Below are positions 26,592 through 35,243 of a DNA stretch of 64,000 bases, in pieces. Each line of letters starts with the position of its first letter. The stretch's first letter is position 1. Made by a program: the position numbers and the translations under genes. Where the stretch lies: positions 19,501-83,500 of the forward strand of contig JBBIIP010000011.1 of the NCBI GenBank assembly GCA_037446395.1, read 5' to 3'. The DNA comes from JAAYJT01 sp037446395. Its GTDB lineage: Bacteria > Bacteroidota > Bacteroidia > Bacteroidales > JAAYJT01. Under the pieces are notes generated by a model. It saw only the letters and a program-made list of their open reading frames with translations. It searched no databases and had not been told where the DNA came from.

Positions 26592-26667
26592 TGTCCGATG
26601 GTGTAACTGGCAACACGTCTGACTCTGGATCAGAAGACTCTAGGTTCGAGCCCTAGTCGGACAACCA
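26592..26667 (+). tRNA. tRNA-Gln(CTG)
   Basis: The acceptor TGTCCGA pairs with TCGGACA. The anticodon stem TCTGA/TCAGA encloses CTCTGGA, giving anticodon CTG (reads CAG). The T arm is CTAGG-TTCGAGC-CCTAG. The discriminator is A, and CCA is encoded (26665-26667). It lies immediately downstream of glnS. Confidence 0.95.
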
Positions 26668-26670
26668 CGA

Positions 26671-26714
26671 AACCGACCATTCATCTGATGATCATCAATG
26701 GTCGTGGTTTTTTA
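26671..26714 (+). terminator. Terminator after tRNA-Gln
   Basis: CGACCATT pairs with AATGGTCG (8 bp), extended by AAAC/GTTT past a small bulge, and is followed by six Ts. Confidence 0.7.
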
Positions 26715-26811
26715 TATGCAGCCGTTCTGGAAAAGAAGCATTGACCCGCATCAGTCAGAAATTTTCTACTTTTAAGCCATATTAATTTAATGCTAGCAAA
26801 ATCAAAACCAA

Positions 26812-27504
26812 ATGCGGGGGTTGTTTGATGATTTTTTATCGCTATTTTATCCGCAGGTTTGCCAGGCCTGTGGCAATACACTCTATCGAAACGAAGAGGT
26901 GATTTGTACATACTGCAAGTTCCATTTGCCTAAAACAAACTTTCATCTACACCCCGATAATGAACTTGCAAAAGTATTTTGGGGGCGTGTGAGGCTTGAA
27001 AATGCAACCGCATTGTATTTCTTTACCAAAGCCGGAAAAGTTCAGCATTTATTGCATCAGTTGAAATATAAAAACAAGCCGGAAATCGGAATATTTCTTG
27101 GAAAATATCTTGGATCAGAGCTCATTAAACATCAGGCGTTTCAATCAATAAACTCAGTGATTCCGGTACCGCTGCATAAAAAAAAGAAAAAAATACGAGG
27201 CTTTAATCAAAGCGAAATGTTTGCTATGGGCCTTTCCCAGGCCATGAAGATTCCTGTCGAAACAAGCAATTTAATCCGAACCCAGGCATCGGAAACGCAA
27301 ACAAGAAAAAGCCGGTTCAAACGGTGGGAAAACGTGAAAGAGATTTTTACGGTTACAAACCCATCCGCCATTGAAGGAAAACATATTTTGTTGGTTGATG
27401 ATGTGGTTACCACTGGCGCTACCCTCGAGGCTTGTGCATCCAAACTGCTTGAAATACAGAATGTACGCGTCAGCATCGCATCAATTGCATGCACCTTTAG
27501 CTAA
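26812..27504 (+). CDS. comF: ComF-family phosphoribosyltransferase-like protein
   Basis: This 230-residue protein has an N-terminal zinc-ribbon (Cys17, Cys20, Cys32, Cys35) and a C-terminal type I phosphoribosyltransferase fold. The PRPP-binding motif ILLVDDVVTTGAT lies near residue 195. VIPVPLHKKKKKIRGFNQSE is the ComFC signature region. ComFC acts in DNA uptake in naturally competent bacteria. It is found in many non-competent ones too, so the role here is open. Confidence 0.9.
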   Translation: MRGLFDDFLSLFYPQVCQACGNTLYRNEEVICTYCKFHLPKTNFHLHPDNELAKVFWGRVRLENATALYFFTKAGKVQHLLHQLKYKNKPEIGIFLGKYLGSELIKHQAFQSINSVIPVPLHKKKKKIRGFNQSEMFAMGLSQAMKIPVETSNLIRTQASETQTRKSRFKRWENVKEIFTVTNPSAIEGKHILLVDDVVTTGATLEACASKLLEIQNVRVSIASIACTFS

Positions 27505-27509
27505 CCTCG

Positions 27510-30179
27510 CTAGAGCCTTCCGCCAAGCACAGCCGTTTTTTTGTACTGTTTCAAATTGCCAAGCAAATCATAGGTTTCGATCATTATCACATAATATCCT
27601 ATCGAAGCCTTTTCGTTTTTGTCGCTGATTCCATCCCAGGTATAATTACCAGATTTCCCCAATAATTGATTTTGAATCAACCGTCGAATCATACGCCCGT
27701 TTATGTCGAAAATTACAATAGTAGCTACATGGCCTGACTCTGGAAAATTGTAGCTGATGTTGAGCACATCGTTGTACCCGTCGTTATCCGGAGAAAATAT
27801 TTCAGGGCTTAAACTAAATGCGTCCTCTCCTGCAATTGCAGCAAGATACTGTGAGTTCCGGTAGGCTGGTGTGCCATATCCTGATCCTGAAGATGCTGAA
27901 TGCCAGTTGGTTTTATCATTCGAAGGGCGATTGAAGTCTATCCTTTCGAGTGAAACACCCTTATAAGTGTTAAGGAGCGAAAAATGCATTTTTTCAGAAT
28001 AAACCACGCGGTCAATGATGGCTTCGTTCAGGTCGCTCAAAACAGCCACGCCACTCGTGTTCGAAAACAATGGCAAGGAACCAACTTTAACTATTCCGCC
28101 CGGATTAGTGGTCATATAGTATTTCCTGACTTGGTCTGGCGTAGTAGTAATTGCAATATAATCTTCCGGAAAGATAAGATAACCATTGGAAGCTATTTCC
28201 TTAACCGAAGTGAGCTGATTGAGAATGGTATCCTGAGATGATATTCTAAGTTGCCGCAGGTCAATTACTTTTTGCGACCGGTTATAAATTTCAATATAAT
28301 CATCGCAACCGGATGGCGGGTTAAACAGAATCTCATTGATCACAAGGTCGTTTGGAGCAGCAGCCTGGGGCATGGCAAATCGTTTTGAACTGTTGGCTTT
28401 CATCAGATTTCCAGCGCAGTCGGCAAGTTGCTGCACAATCCTAAGAGTATAAATAGTTGACTGGGCGAAGGATTTGGAAAACGATAATGTTACCGCATCA
28501 AAAACCGGATCATTGGAAGTGGCAGAAACAGGATTACCAATTTCCTGATCAACATTAAAAACCATCAGGTTTGTAAGCAGCTGACGGCTCATCTTTTCAG
28601 TAAAATAGACAATAATTGAACGGCTGTCGCTGATCACAACACGATCAATTTCAGGTGCTTTGGTATCGGGATTTTTTGCAATTACAGAGTTTTGTCTTCC
28701 GGGCGTGCCGCCACCCAGGTCTTTTGAGGCAGTATAATTCATGGCTTCGCCGCACGGATTGAGTGGATCAATCATTTCGAGCGACCAACCCCCGTCTTTT
28801 TTTGCCGTACTGCCATACCATTCGTCGGTATACGACACTGAGTGCATGACATTGCCCTGTGGATCGTAGATACTGATTGTGGCACCTGCATTAGTAAGGG
28901 CCGTCGAAGACAACCCCTCCACAGTTACTGCGGTTCCAAATGCTTGCAAATCGTTGGTGGCCAAATAATTGCATAGAATCAAATAACCCTTCGGCCCAAT
29001 GTTAACGTCGGGCAGCGTACGGCGGGTGCTGCCATGCTGAAATATCCAGCCCGAAAGATTGATAGGAAATGCTGTAGTATTGTGAAGTTCAATATATTCA
29101 TGGGCCGGTAAGCCAACCACCGGGGTGGGATCGGCCATAAATTCGCTGATAACCACATCAAAGACCAGGGGACGATAGAATAAAAACTCTGCCTGTGTGG
29201 CAGGCATAATGTTTCCGGCAAGATCTGTAATGTTTGTGATCGTGAGAGTGTGTTGAACGCCACTCACAAAGGAATTCGTGAATAAAAGAGTTACATGTGC
29301 AGGAGTTGCTCCAACTGTTGCCGAAACAGGATTGCCGATGTTATTGTTGACAAAATAATTTGCAGGGTTCAATGCGATTTGCTGATTGAGCACCTCATTA
29401 AAGGTCAAAGACAAACTATTTGGGCTTATCACTCTTACGTTTGATAGCTGAGGAGGCTGGTTATCAATAATTTCCGGACCAACATATACGTTGTCGAAAA
29501 AGAAATTTTTAATGTTGCTCACAGTGTATTGGCAATAAAACCCAAAGTGACCACCCGGGGCAAACGTGTTATCGGTTCCGGAAGCTTCGGGCTGGTAAAG
29601 GCCTGTGTTGGTTGGATCGGCATAGATGGTCCATAAGCCCGTGGGAGTGCGCACTACCCTAACCGAAATTGCGAACGCATTGGCAATCAGGGCGGGTGTT
29701 CCCCGGCAGATACTTGTGGCTATTGTTCCCTGCTTTTTAAAAAGCTCGATGGCATCATTGGCAAGATTCTCGCCAAAACGAAGATAATATCCGTTCAACG
29801 CCTCGTTGAGGTTGGGATTGTTGCTCACAAGATAAACCTCGGAAAAATTACTTGCCGATGGACTAAAATTCAAGCGGATCCAAAAACGCCATTCAATTGC
29901 ACCCGAAAGACTGTAAGGAGTTGTTAACCATGCGCTTCCTGCTTCTGTATCGTTAAGTTGAAGCTGCAAACTTGTGTTTACAATAAATTTTTGTGTGCCG
30001 CCTACCCATTGTGGATTTTGGGTGAAGTTACCATCGGAAAAATTATCAACTATCTGCACCTGTGCCTTAAGAGAGCTCATAGACAGATAGAATGATGCGA
30101 AGCACAAAAAGACAATAATTTTTAAGCAACTTCCTGCATCTTTAACAAGACCCATCCCTGTATTTGTTTTTAAAAGCAT
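27510..30179 (-). CDS. Large secreted lamin-tail protein with C-terminal T9SS-like domain
   Basis: This 889-residue protein begins with a hydrophobic signal segment (KIIVFLCFASFYLSMSSL). A laminin-G-like beta-sandwich follows at about 40-215. Next is a bacterial Ig-like (Big_5) domain (VISPNSLSLTFNEVL), a first lamin-tail domain (VISEFMADPTP...HEYIELHNTT), a second Ig-like domain (VVISDSRSIIVYFTEKM) and a second lamin-tail domain (VINEILFNPPSGCDDYIEIYNRS). The C-terminal 95 residues (FSPDNDGYNDVLNISY...YTWDGISDKNE...GYYVIMIE) resemble FlgD-like or gliding-motility C-terminal domains used for T9SS export. It converges with comF. Cargo status is well supported; function is not known. Confidence 0.8.
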   Translation of the reverse strand: MLLKTNTGMGLVKDAGSCLKIIVFLCFASFYLSMSSLKAQVQIVDNFSDGNFTQNPQWVGGTQKFIVNTSLQLQLNDTEAGSAWLTTPYSLSGAIEWRFWIRLNFSPSASNFSEVYLVSNNPNLNEALNGYYLRFGENLANDAIELFKKQGTIATSICRGTPALIANAFAISVRVVRTPTGLWTIYADPTNTGLYQPEASGTDNTFAPGGHFGFYCQYTVSNIKNFFFDNVYVGPEIIDNQPPQLSNVRVISPNSLSLTFNEVLNQQIALNPANYFVNNNIGNPVSATVGATPAHVTLLFTNSFVSGVQHTLTITNITDLAGNIMPATQAEFLFYRPLVFDVVISEFMADPTPVVGLPAHEYIELHNTTAFPINLSGWIFQHGSTRRTLPDVNIGPKGYLILCNYLATNDLQAFGTAVTVEGLSSTALTNAGATISIYDPQGNVMHSVSYTDEWYGSTAKKDGGWSLEMIDPLNPCGEAMNYTASKDLGGGTPGRQNSVIAKNPDTKAPEIDRVVISDSRSIIVYFTEKMSRQLLTNLMVFNVDQEIGNPVSATSNDPVFDAVTLSFSKSFAQSTIYTLRIVQQLADCAGNLMKANSSKRFAMPQAAAPNDLVINEILFNPPSGCDDYIEIYNRSQKVIDLRQLRISSQDTILNQLTSVKEIASNGYLIFPEDYIAITTTPDQVRKYYMTTNPGGIVKVGSLPLFSNTSGVAVLSDLNEAIIDRVVYSEKMHFSLLNTYKGVSLERIDFNRPSNDKTNWHSASSGSGYGTPAYRNSQYLAAIAGEDAFSLSPEIFSPDNDGYNDVLNISYNFPESGHVATIVIFDINGRMIRRLIQNQLLGKSGNYTWDGISDKNEKASIGYYVIMIETYDLLGNLKQYKKTAVLGGRL

Positions 30180-30272
30180 TGATGTAGTAATTGGTGTAAA
30201 TTTCTATTCGAACCTGCCGGGCTATTTTAGGAAAGCATATTTTCGGCATTGGTTCTGAACCGGTAAATGTAG

Positions 30273-30280
30273 TAATTTTG
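30273..30280 (+). promoter_or_regulatory. -7 box for the asd-ribF operon
   Basis: TAATTTTG fits TAnnTTTG and lies 33 bases before the asd ATG at 30314. Confidence 0.5.
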
Positions 30281-30313
30281 CTGGTATAAATCCCATCACA
30301 ACAATACACAGAC

Positions 30314-31306
30314 ATGAAATTCGCAGTTGTTGGGGCCACTGGCCTGGTCGGAAGCGTGATTATTAAAGTACTTGAAGAAAACCGATACTTTGATAAATCA
30401 AACATCATCGAATTTATTCCGGTTGCATCTGAGACATCGGTCGGAAAATCCATTCTTTTTAATTCGGCTTCTCACCGTGTTGTTGGTATGGCTGAAGCAA
30501 TTTCGCGCCGACCCGACATTGCTATTTTTTCGGCTGGCGCCAGCACCTCACTACAATGGGCAAAAGCTTTTACAGAAACAGGCACCACAGTTATAGATAA
30601 TTCATCGGCATGGCGCATGTACGACGATATACCGCTGGTTGTTCCAGAAGTTAATCCCCACACGATTAAGTTAAACGATAAGATAATCGCTAATCCAAAT
30701 TGTTCCACCATCCAATTGGCTTTAGTACTCGCTCCGCTGCATCGAAAATACAAGGCAAAACGCCTGGTCATCTCAACCTATCAGTCGGTCACCGGATCGG
30801 GCAGCAGGGGAGTAAACCAGCTTCGGGCCGAACGCCTTGATATGTTCACAGGGCAAACAAGAGCTTATCCGCATCGCATTGATCTGAATCTAATTCCACA
30901 TGGAGGCGATTTTATGGACAATGGTTATACAAGCGAAGAGATTAAGTTGGTGCATGAAACGCGTAAAATATTAGAAGATAAGGCGTTACAAATCACCTCA
31001 ACGGTGGTGCGGGTACCCGTTTATGGAGGGCACTCCGAATCAGTTAACATTGAGTTTTACAATGATTTTGACCTTGATGATGTGAAAAACATCCTTGCAA
31101 AAAGCAATGGAATCGTTGTTCTGGACGATCCAAAAAACGCAATATACCCCATGCCTTTTGATGCCGAAGGCAAAGACGAAGTTTTTGTTGGCCGCTTGCG
31201 TCGCGACAATTCTTGCTCCAATTCCTTAAATTTATGGATCGTGGCCGACAACCTGCGCAAAGGGGCCGCTACCAATGCCGTACAGATAGCTGCCATCTTG
31301 AAATAG
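30314..31306 (+). CDS. asd: Aspartate-semialdehyde dehydrogenase
   Basis: Asd (330 residues) reduces aspartyl phosphate to aspartate semialdehyde, the branch point to lysine/diaminopimelate, threonine and methionine. The N-terminal NADP-binding GATGLVGS motif is at residues 7-14. The nucleophile is Cys130 in NPNCSTIQ, and the general-base His240 is in VYGGHSES. Normal length. ribF starts only 16 bases after its stop, so they are likely co-transcribed. Confidence 0.96.
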   Translation: MKFAVVGATGLVGSVIIKVLEENRYFDKSNIIEFIPVASETSVGKSILFNSASHRVVGMAEAISRRPDIAIFSAGASTSLQWAKAFTETGTTVIDNSSAWRMYDDIPLVVPEVNPHTIKLNDKIIANPNCSTIQLALVLAPLHRKYKAKRLVISTYQSVTGSGSRGVNQLRAERLDMFTGQTRAYPHRIDLNLIPHGGDFMDNGYTSEEIKLVHETRKILEDKALQITSTVVRVPVYGGHSESVNIEFYNDFDLDDVKNILAKSNGIVVLDDPKNAIYPMPFDAEGKDEVFVGRLRRDNSCSNSLNLWIVADNLRKGAATNAVQIAAILK

Positions 31307-31322
31307 TGCCGTTTTAAATTTT

Positions 31323-32270
31323 GTGCCGGTGAATGTTTATGAAGGATTAAAAATACCGCCCCAATCAAAGAAAACGATTGTGTCAGTGGGGAGCTTCGAC
31401 GGTGTACACCTTGGACATAAGGCATTGATTAACCGATTGAAAGATGTTGGGGAGCAATATAACTCCAAAACTATATTGGTAACATTTGACTTGCCACCAC
31501 GATTCGTGCTGAGCCAGAACAAGCAATTTAAACTTCTCAATACACTCGACGAAAAACTTTCTAGTTTCAAAAACGCCGGCATTGATAGCGTTTGGATAAT
31601 TCCATTCACAAATGAGTTGGCCGAGTTGAGCCACAACAGGTTTGTCGAAGAATATCTGGCCGGAAGGGCAGGGGTGGGGCATTTGGTAATCGGGCATGAC
31701 CATTCATTCGGAAAAGAAAAAAAAGGCAACTATCACGACTTGTTAAGGCTTTCGCATCAACTTGGGTTTAGCATTGAACAAGTTGCAGCATATAAGATCG
31801 AAGGCACAATTGTTAGCTCAAGCCATATCAGGGAATTATTATTGGATGGCAACCTCGTCGCGGCCAACCGTATGCTTGGTTATCTATTTCGCCTCAGCGG
31901 AAGAGTGGTGCGCGGTAACCAGATTGGAAAGCTCATCGGGTTTCCCACCGCAAATTTAAGCCTCAGCGATCCAAATAAACTTATTCCTTCCACGGGGGTA
32001 TATGCCTGCCTGGTCGAATGGAGAAATCAAACATTTTATGGAATGAGCAATATTGGTTTCAGGCCAACCCTCAATGCACATCAGCTAACCATCGAAGCCC
32101 ACATTTTTGACTTTGATCAGGATATTTACAATGACACAATCACGTTGAAATTGGTGCAGAAGATTCGGAACGAAATTAAATTCGGAAGCCTCCAACTTCT
32201 TAAAAAACAACTGTATACCGACCAACGTACCATAAAGGAGTTGTTTAAAAATCAGCCGCCACCCACCTAA
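31323..32270 (+). CDS. ribF: Bifunctional riboflavin kinase/FAD synthetase
   Basis: RibF (about 315 residues) phosphorylates riboflavin to FMN and adenylates it to FAD. The N-terminal adenylyltransferase domain has SVGSFDGVHLGHKAL and GHDHSFGKEKKG. The C-terminal kinase domain has the GFPTANL motif. The start codon is GTG (31323, or in-frame GTG 31329); no ATG in frame precedes the SFDGVHLGH motif. It follows asd at 16 bases. Confidence 0.94.
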   Translation: MPVNVYEGLKIPPQSKKTIVSVGSFDGVHLGHKALINRLKDVGEQYNSKTILVTFDLPPRFVLSQNKQFKLLNTLDEKLSSFKNAGIDSVWIIPFTNELAELSHNRFVEEYLAGRAGVGHLVIGHDHSFGKEKKGNYHDLLRLSHQLGFSIEQVAAYKIEGTIVSSSHIRELLLDGNLVAANRMLGYLFRLSGRVVRGNQIGKLIGFPTANLSLSDPNKLIPSTGVYACLVEWRNQTFYGMSNIGFRPTLNAHQLTIEAHIFDFDQDIYNDTITLKLVQKIRNEIKFGSLQLLKKQLYTDQRTIKELFKNQPPPT

Positions 32271-32272
32271 GC

Positions 32273-32740
32273 CTACTCTTTTTCAATTCTTATCCCAAAT
32301 GAAACAACTCCAGGAGTATCATACTTGGGTATAACCTGTTCGATCGTGATGAGATAGTTGCCACTCTCGCTGAATTTATGCTTGATGCGCATGGGTATCT
32401 CCAGCTCAATGAAATTTCCTTTAACCTTCCCGGCAGGTTTTCCATCATCTTTAAAAATTGGAAAATTTTGCTCCCAGATTCTTTCTTCCCCTCCCGGGCT
32501 GGTCATGATCACATGAACAGGGATACTGCTATGCTCGAAATCAGATGAAACCTGGATGGCGGCACTAATTTTATATGTACTTTTTATATCGCGGACCAAG
32601 AAGTCGAAAGAGAGTATATTGAATCGATGCCATGTGTTTTTTTCAAACACGTAGTTCTTTTCTTGTTTATTATCAAGTTGGCAAGCATTGAGTGCAAACA
32701 TTGCAGCCAGAAACAATATGGTTCGAAAAGACTTAGGCAT
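32273..32740 (-). CDS. gldH: Gliding motility lipoprotein GldH-like
   Basis: This 155-residue protein has a lipobox signal peptide (FALNAC, Cys20). The mature part has the GldH pattern: YVFEKNTWHRFNILSFDF, then VRDIKSTYKISAAI and a C-terminal strand ending FGIRIEK. GldH is an outer-membrane-associated lipoprotein required with GldA-N for gliding in Flavobacterium johnsoniae. In non-gliding Bacteroidota it is kept near housekeeping genes and its role is less clear. It converges with ribF with two bases between stops. Confidence 0.72.
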   Translation of the reverse strand: MPKSFRTILFLAAMFALNACQLDNKQEKNYVFEKNTWHRFNILSFDFLVRDIKSTYKISAAIQVSSDFEHSSIPVHVIMTSPGGEERIWEQNFPIFKDDGKPAGKVKGNFIELEIPMRIKHKFSESGNYLITIEQVIPKYDTPGVVSFGIRIEKE

Positions 32741-32760
32741 ATTTTATTCGATAATTTTGG

Positions 32761-32768
32761 CAAAAGTA
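32761..32768 (-). promoter_or_regulatory. -7 box for gldH
   Basis: On the minus strand TACTTTTG matches TAnnTTTG, 21 bases before the ATG at 32740. Confidence 0.55.
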
Positions 32769-32860
32769 TTAAACCCGGATAATTCACCAACAAAAAAATT
32801 GGAATAAGCGGCTCGGTAGTTTCAACAACACATGTTTTTTATTGGAATCGAATTATCCGG

Positions 32861-32868
32861 TAACTTTG
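32861..32868 (+). promoter_or_regulatory. -7 box deciding the RNase H start
   Basis: TAACTTTG is an exact TAnnTTTG. Transcription would start near 32875, so ATG 32885 is favoured over an in-frame GTG at 32879. Confidence 0.55.
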
Positions 32869-32884
32869 CCGTTTTATCGTGTAT

Positions 32885-33517
32885 ATGGCGCAAAAGAAAA
32901 AATTTTACGTGGTTTGGCGGGGAGTAAATCCAGGCATTTATGACCGTTGGCCAGATTGCGAAATGCAGGTAAAAGGTTTTGAAGGAGCTATTTACGCTGG
33001 ATTTGCAACGAAAGAACAAGCAGTGCAGGCTTACCAAAGCGATCCGGCAAAGTATCTTAAAAAGAAGGAGGAAAGAGAGCCAAATGGTTTCATGGTCGCG
33101 GGATCTAATGGGCCAATAACACGAAGTATATCAGTTGATGCAGCGTGTAGCGGAAACCCGGGACAGATGGAGTATCGTGGAGTTTTTACCGATACCGGAA
33201 CATTGATTTTTAAAGCCGGGCCTTTTCGTCAAGCCACCAGCAATATCGGCGAATTTCTGGCAATTGTGCATGCATTGGCGTGGCTTAATAAACAAAAAAT
33301 TGAAATGCCTGTTTATTCCGATTCCGAAAATGCCATCCTGTGGGTTCGTAATAAAAAGGCCAATACAAAACTGGAGCGCAGAGATATAAACAGCGATGTC
33401 TTTGACCTGATTGACAGGGCTATAAATTGGCTGAAAAGCAATGATTCTCCTAATCAGATTTTAAAATGGAATACAGCCGCCTGGGGCGAAATTCCAGCCG
33501 ATTTTGGAAGAAAATAA
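32885..33517 (+). CDS. Viroplasmin-type ribonuclease H
   Basis: This 210-residue enzyme degrades RNA in RNA-DNA hybrids. The first 45 residues are the caulimovirus viroplasmin/RNase HI N-terminal domain (KKKFYVVWRGVNPGIYDRW), a hybrid-binding module. The catalytic domain starts at SVDAACSGNPG (first Asp), then GEFLAIVHAL (Glu) and VYSDSENAILWV (second Asp). The terminal AWGEIPADFGRK supplies a likely last Asp. This variant, lacking the classical NxxCDxLA ending, is common in Bacteroidota. Confidence 0.88.
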   Translation: MAQKKKFYVVWRGVNPGIYDRWPDCEMQVKGFEGAIYAGFATKEQAVQAYQSDPAKYLKKKEEREPNGFMVAGSNGPITRSISVDAACSGNPGQMEYRGVFTDTGTLIFKAGPFRQATSNIGEFLAIVHALAWLNKQKIEMPVYSDSENAILWVRNKKANTKLERRDINSDVFDLIDRAINWLKSNDSPNQILKWNTAAWGEIPADFGRK

Positions 33518-33530
33518 TATAAACACAACA

Positions 33531-35063
33531 TTAAACATTGATTTTCTCAAGGGCAATCTCAATACGCGCAATGGTTTCTTTGCGCCCCAGATGCTGCATG
33601 ATCTGAAATAAATCGGGGCCTTTTCCCGAGCCAACCAGAGCAATGCGCAATGGCAACATGATACTGCCTGTATTTACTCCTTTTTCGTTTAAGGACTCCT
33701 TTACCAGGGCTAAAATCCCATCAGCCGAAAAATCAGGCACATCAGAAAGTAGTTTTATGATCAAACGCAAATGATCTGGAGTTTCTGGTTTCCAACGTTT
33801 TTTGATGAGATCCAAATCAAAGGATTCGGGTCTAAAAAAGAAAAACCACAACTGATCCCAAAGCTCATGGGCGAAATTTGCCCGATCGGCCACCAGTGGA
33901 ATCAACGCCTCCAACTCAGATGCCTGAAGGGAAATTCCTTTTTGTTCAATCACCGTCCTTAGTTGTTCGGCCAGCTCTGAAAAGCTGCGTTTGCGCAAAT
34001 ATTGCTGATTGAACCAGCGGGCTTTTTCTACATCGAACTTTGCACCGGACTTACTGACGCGCTCAAGCGAAAAATACTGTATTAATTCATCTATCGAAAA
34101 ACACTCCTGCGAAGTCCCCGAATTCCACCCGAGCATTGCCAGGATGTTTATAAAAGCTTCCGGATAATAACCCGATTCGCGAAAACCCGATGAAATTTCG
34201 CCACTTAACGGATCTTTCCATTGAAGTGGAAAAACCGGAAACCCCAGCCTGTCGCCATCGCGCTTACTAAGTTTGCCATTTCCATCGGGTTTTAGCAGCA
34301 AAGGCAGGTGCGCAAAAACAGGCATAACGTCCTCAACACCCAAATAGCGATAAAGTAATACATGCAACGGGGCCGATGGCAGCCATTCTTCTCCTCGAAT
34401 CACATGCGTTATCTGCATCAAATAATCATCAACTACATTGGCTAAATGATAGGTTGGCATACCATCTGACTTGAACAACACTTTATCGTCGAGCAAATTA
34501 CTATCAACCGATACATGTCCGCGAATAAGGTCATTCATTTCAATGGTTTGATTTTCAGGAATTTTGATACGAACTACATATGGTGTGTTATTTGCCAACA
34601 ACTCTTTCACGGTGCCTGGGTCGAGTACCAATGAGTTTTTCATGGAGCCACGTGTAGAAACATCGTATTGAAATGGTTCTTCTTTAAGCGTTTCTGCTTT
34701 TTTCCGGCGCTCCTCGATTTCGTGAACAGTATCGAAGGCATAATATGCATGCCCGGAGGCGATTAATTTATCAGCATATTGTTTATAAATGGCTTTTCGC
34801 TCACTTTGGCGATAAGGGGCAAAAGGGCCTCCAATGTGAACGCCTTCATCGAAATGGATACCACACCAATTGAGTGCATCAATAATATATTGCTCTGCTC
34901 CCGGAACAAAGCGAGCCTGATCGGTGTCTTCGATCCGAAGTAAAAATACCCCCTGGTGCTTTCGGGCAAAAAGGTAATTATAAAGTGCTGTTCTCACGCC
35001 ACCGATGTGCAGCGGACCGGTGGGGCTTGGTGCAAAACGTACCCTGACTTTATCCATCTTCAT
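33531..35063 (-). CDS. gltX: Glutamyl-tRNA synthetase
   Basis: GltX (510 residues) is a class I synthetase. The HIGH-type motif is in RFAPSPTGPLHIGGVRTALYN and the KMSKS-type motif is GKLSKRDGD. The start (MKMDKVRVRFAPSP) at 35063 is chosen because the promoter box at 35087-35094 lies inside a longer open frame that would otherwise begin at 35213. ATG 35057 is an equal alternative. It converges with the RNase H gene. Confidence 0.95.
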   Translation of the reverse strand: MKMDKVRVRFAPSPTGPLHIGGVRTALYNYLFARKHQGVFLLRIEDTDQARFVPGAEQYIIDALNWCGIHFDEGVHIGGPFAPYRQSERKAIYKQYADKLIASGHAYYAFDTVHEIEERRKKAETLKEEPFQYDVSTRGSMKNSLVLDPGTVKELLANNTPYVVRIKIPENQTIEMNDLIRGHVSVDSNLLDDKVLFKSDGMPTYHLANVVDDYLMQITHVIRGEEWLPSAPLHVLLYRYLGVEDVMPVFAHLPLLLKPDGNGKLSKRDGDRLGFPVFPLQWKDPLSGEISSGFRESGYYPEAFINILAMLGWNSGTSQECFSIDELIQYFSLERVSKSGAKFDVEKARWFNQQYLRKRSFSELAEQLRTVIEQKGISLQASELEALIPLVADRANFAHELWDQLWFFFFRPESFDLDLIKKRWKPETPDHLRLIIKLLSDVPDFSADGILALVKESLNEKGVNTGSIMLPLRIALVGSGKGPDLFQIMQHLGRKETIARIEIALEKINV

Positions 35064-35086
35064 GAAAGGATCAATTAAGTAAGCTG

Positions 35087-35094
35087 CAAAGGTA
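35087..35094 (-). promoter_or_regulatory. -7 box for gltX
   Basis: On the minus strand TACCTTTG followed by C matches TAnnTTTG, 24 bases before ATG 35063. Confidence 0.55.
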
Positions 35095-35196
35095 AGAAGA
35101 AGTGTTGATGAAACTTTGATTACGCATAACAGATTCATATACAATGAGGTGGAGAGTGATTCAAGCATCTTGGTGCCCACATCGGAAGATCTTTTG

Positions 35197-35204
35197 TAAT
35201 TTTG
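35197..35204 (+). promoter_or_regulatory. -7 box for the membrane cyclase gene
   Basis: TAATTTTG matches TAnnTTTG. It overlaps an earlier in-frame start, so translation more likely begins at ATG 35244, which is preceded by GGGGAGGAG, an unusually good Shine-Dalgarno-like stretch here. Confidence 0.5.
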
Positions 35205-35243
35205 ATCTGCCAAACCTGGTTTTTAGAAGGGGAGGAGTTATAC

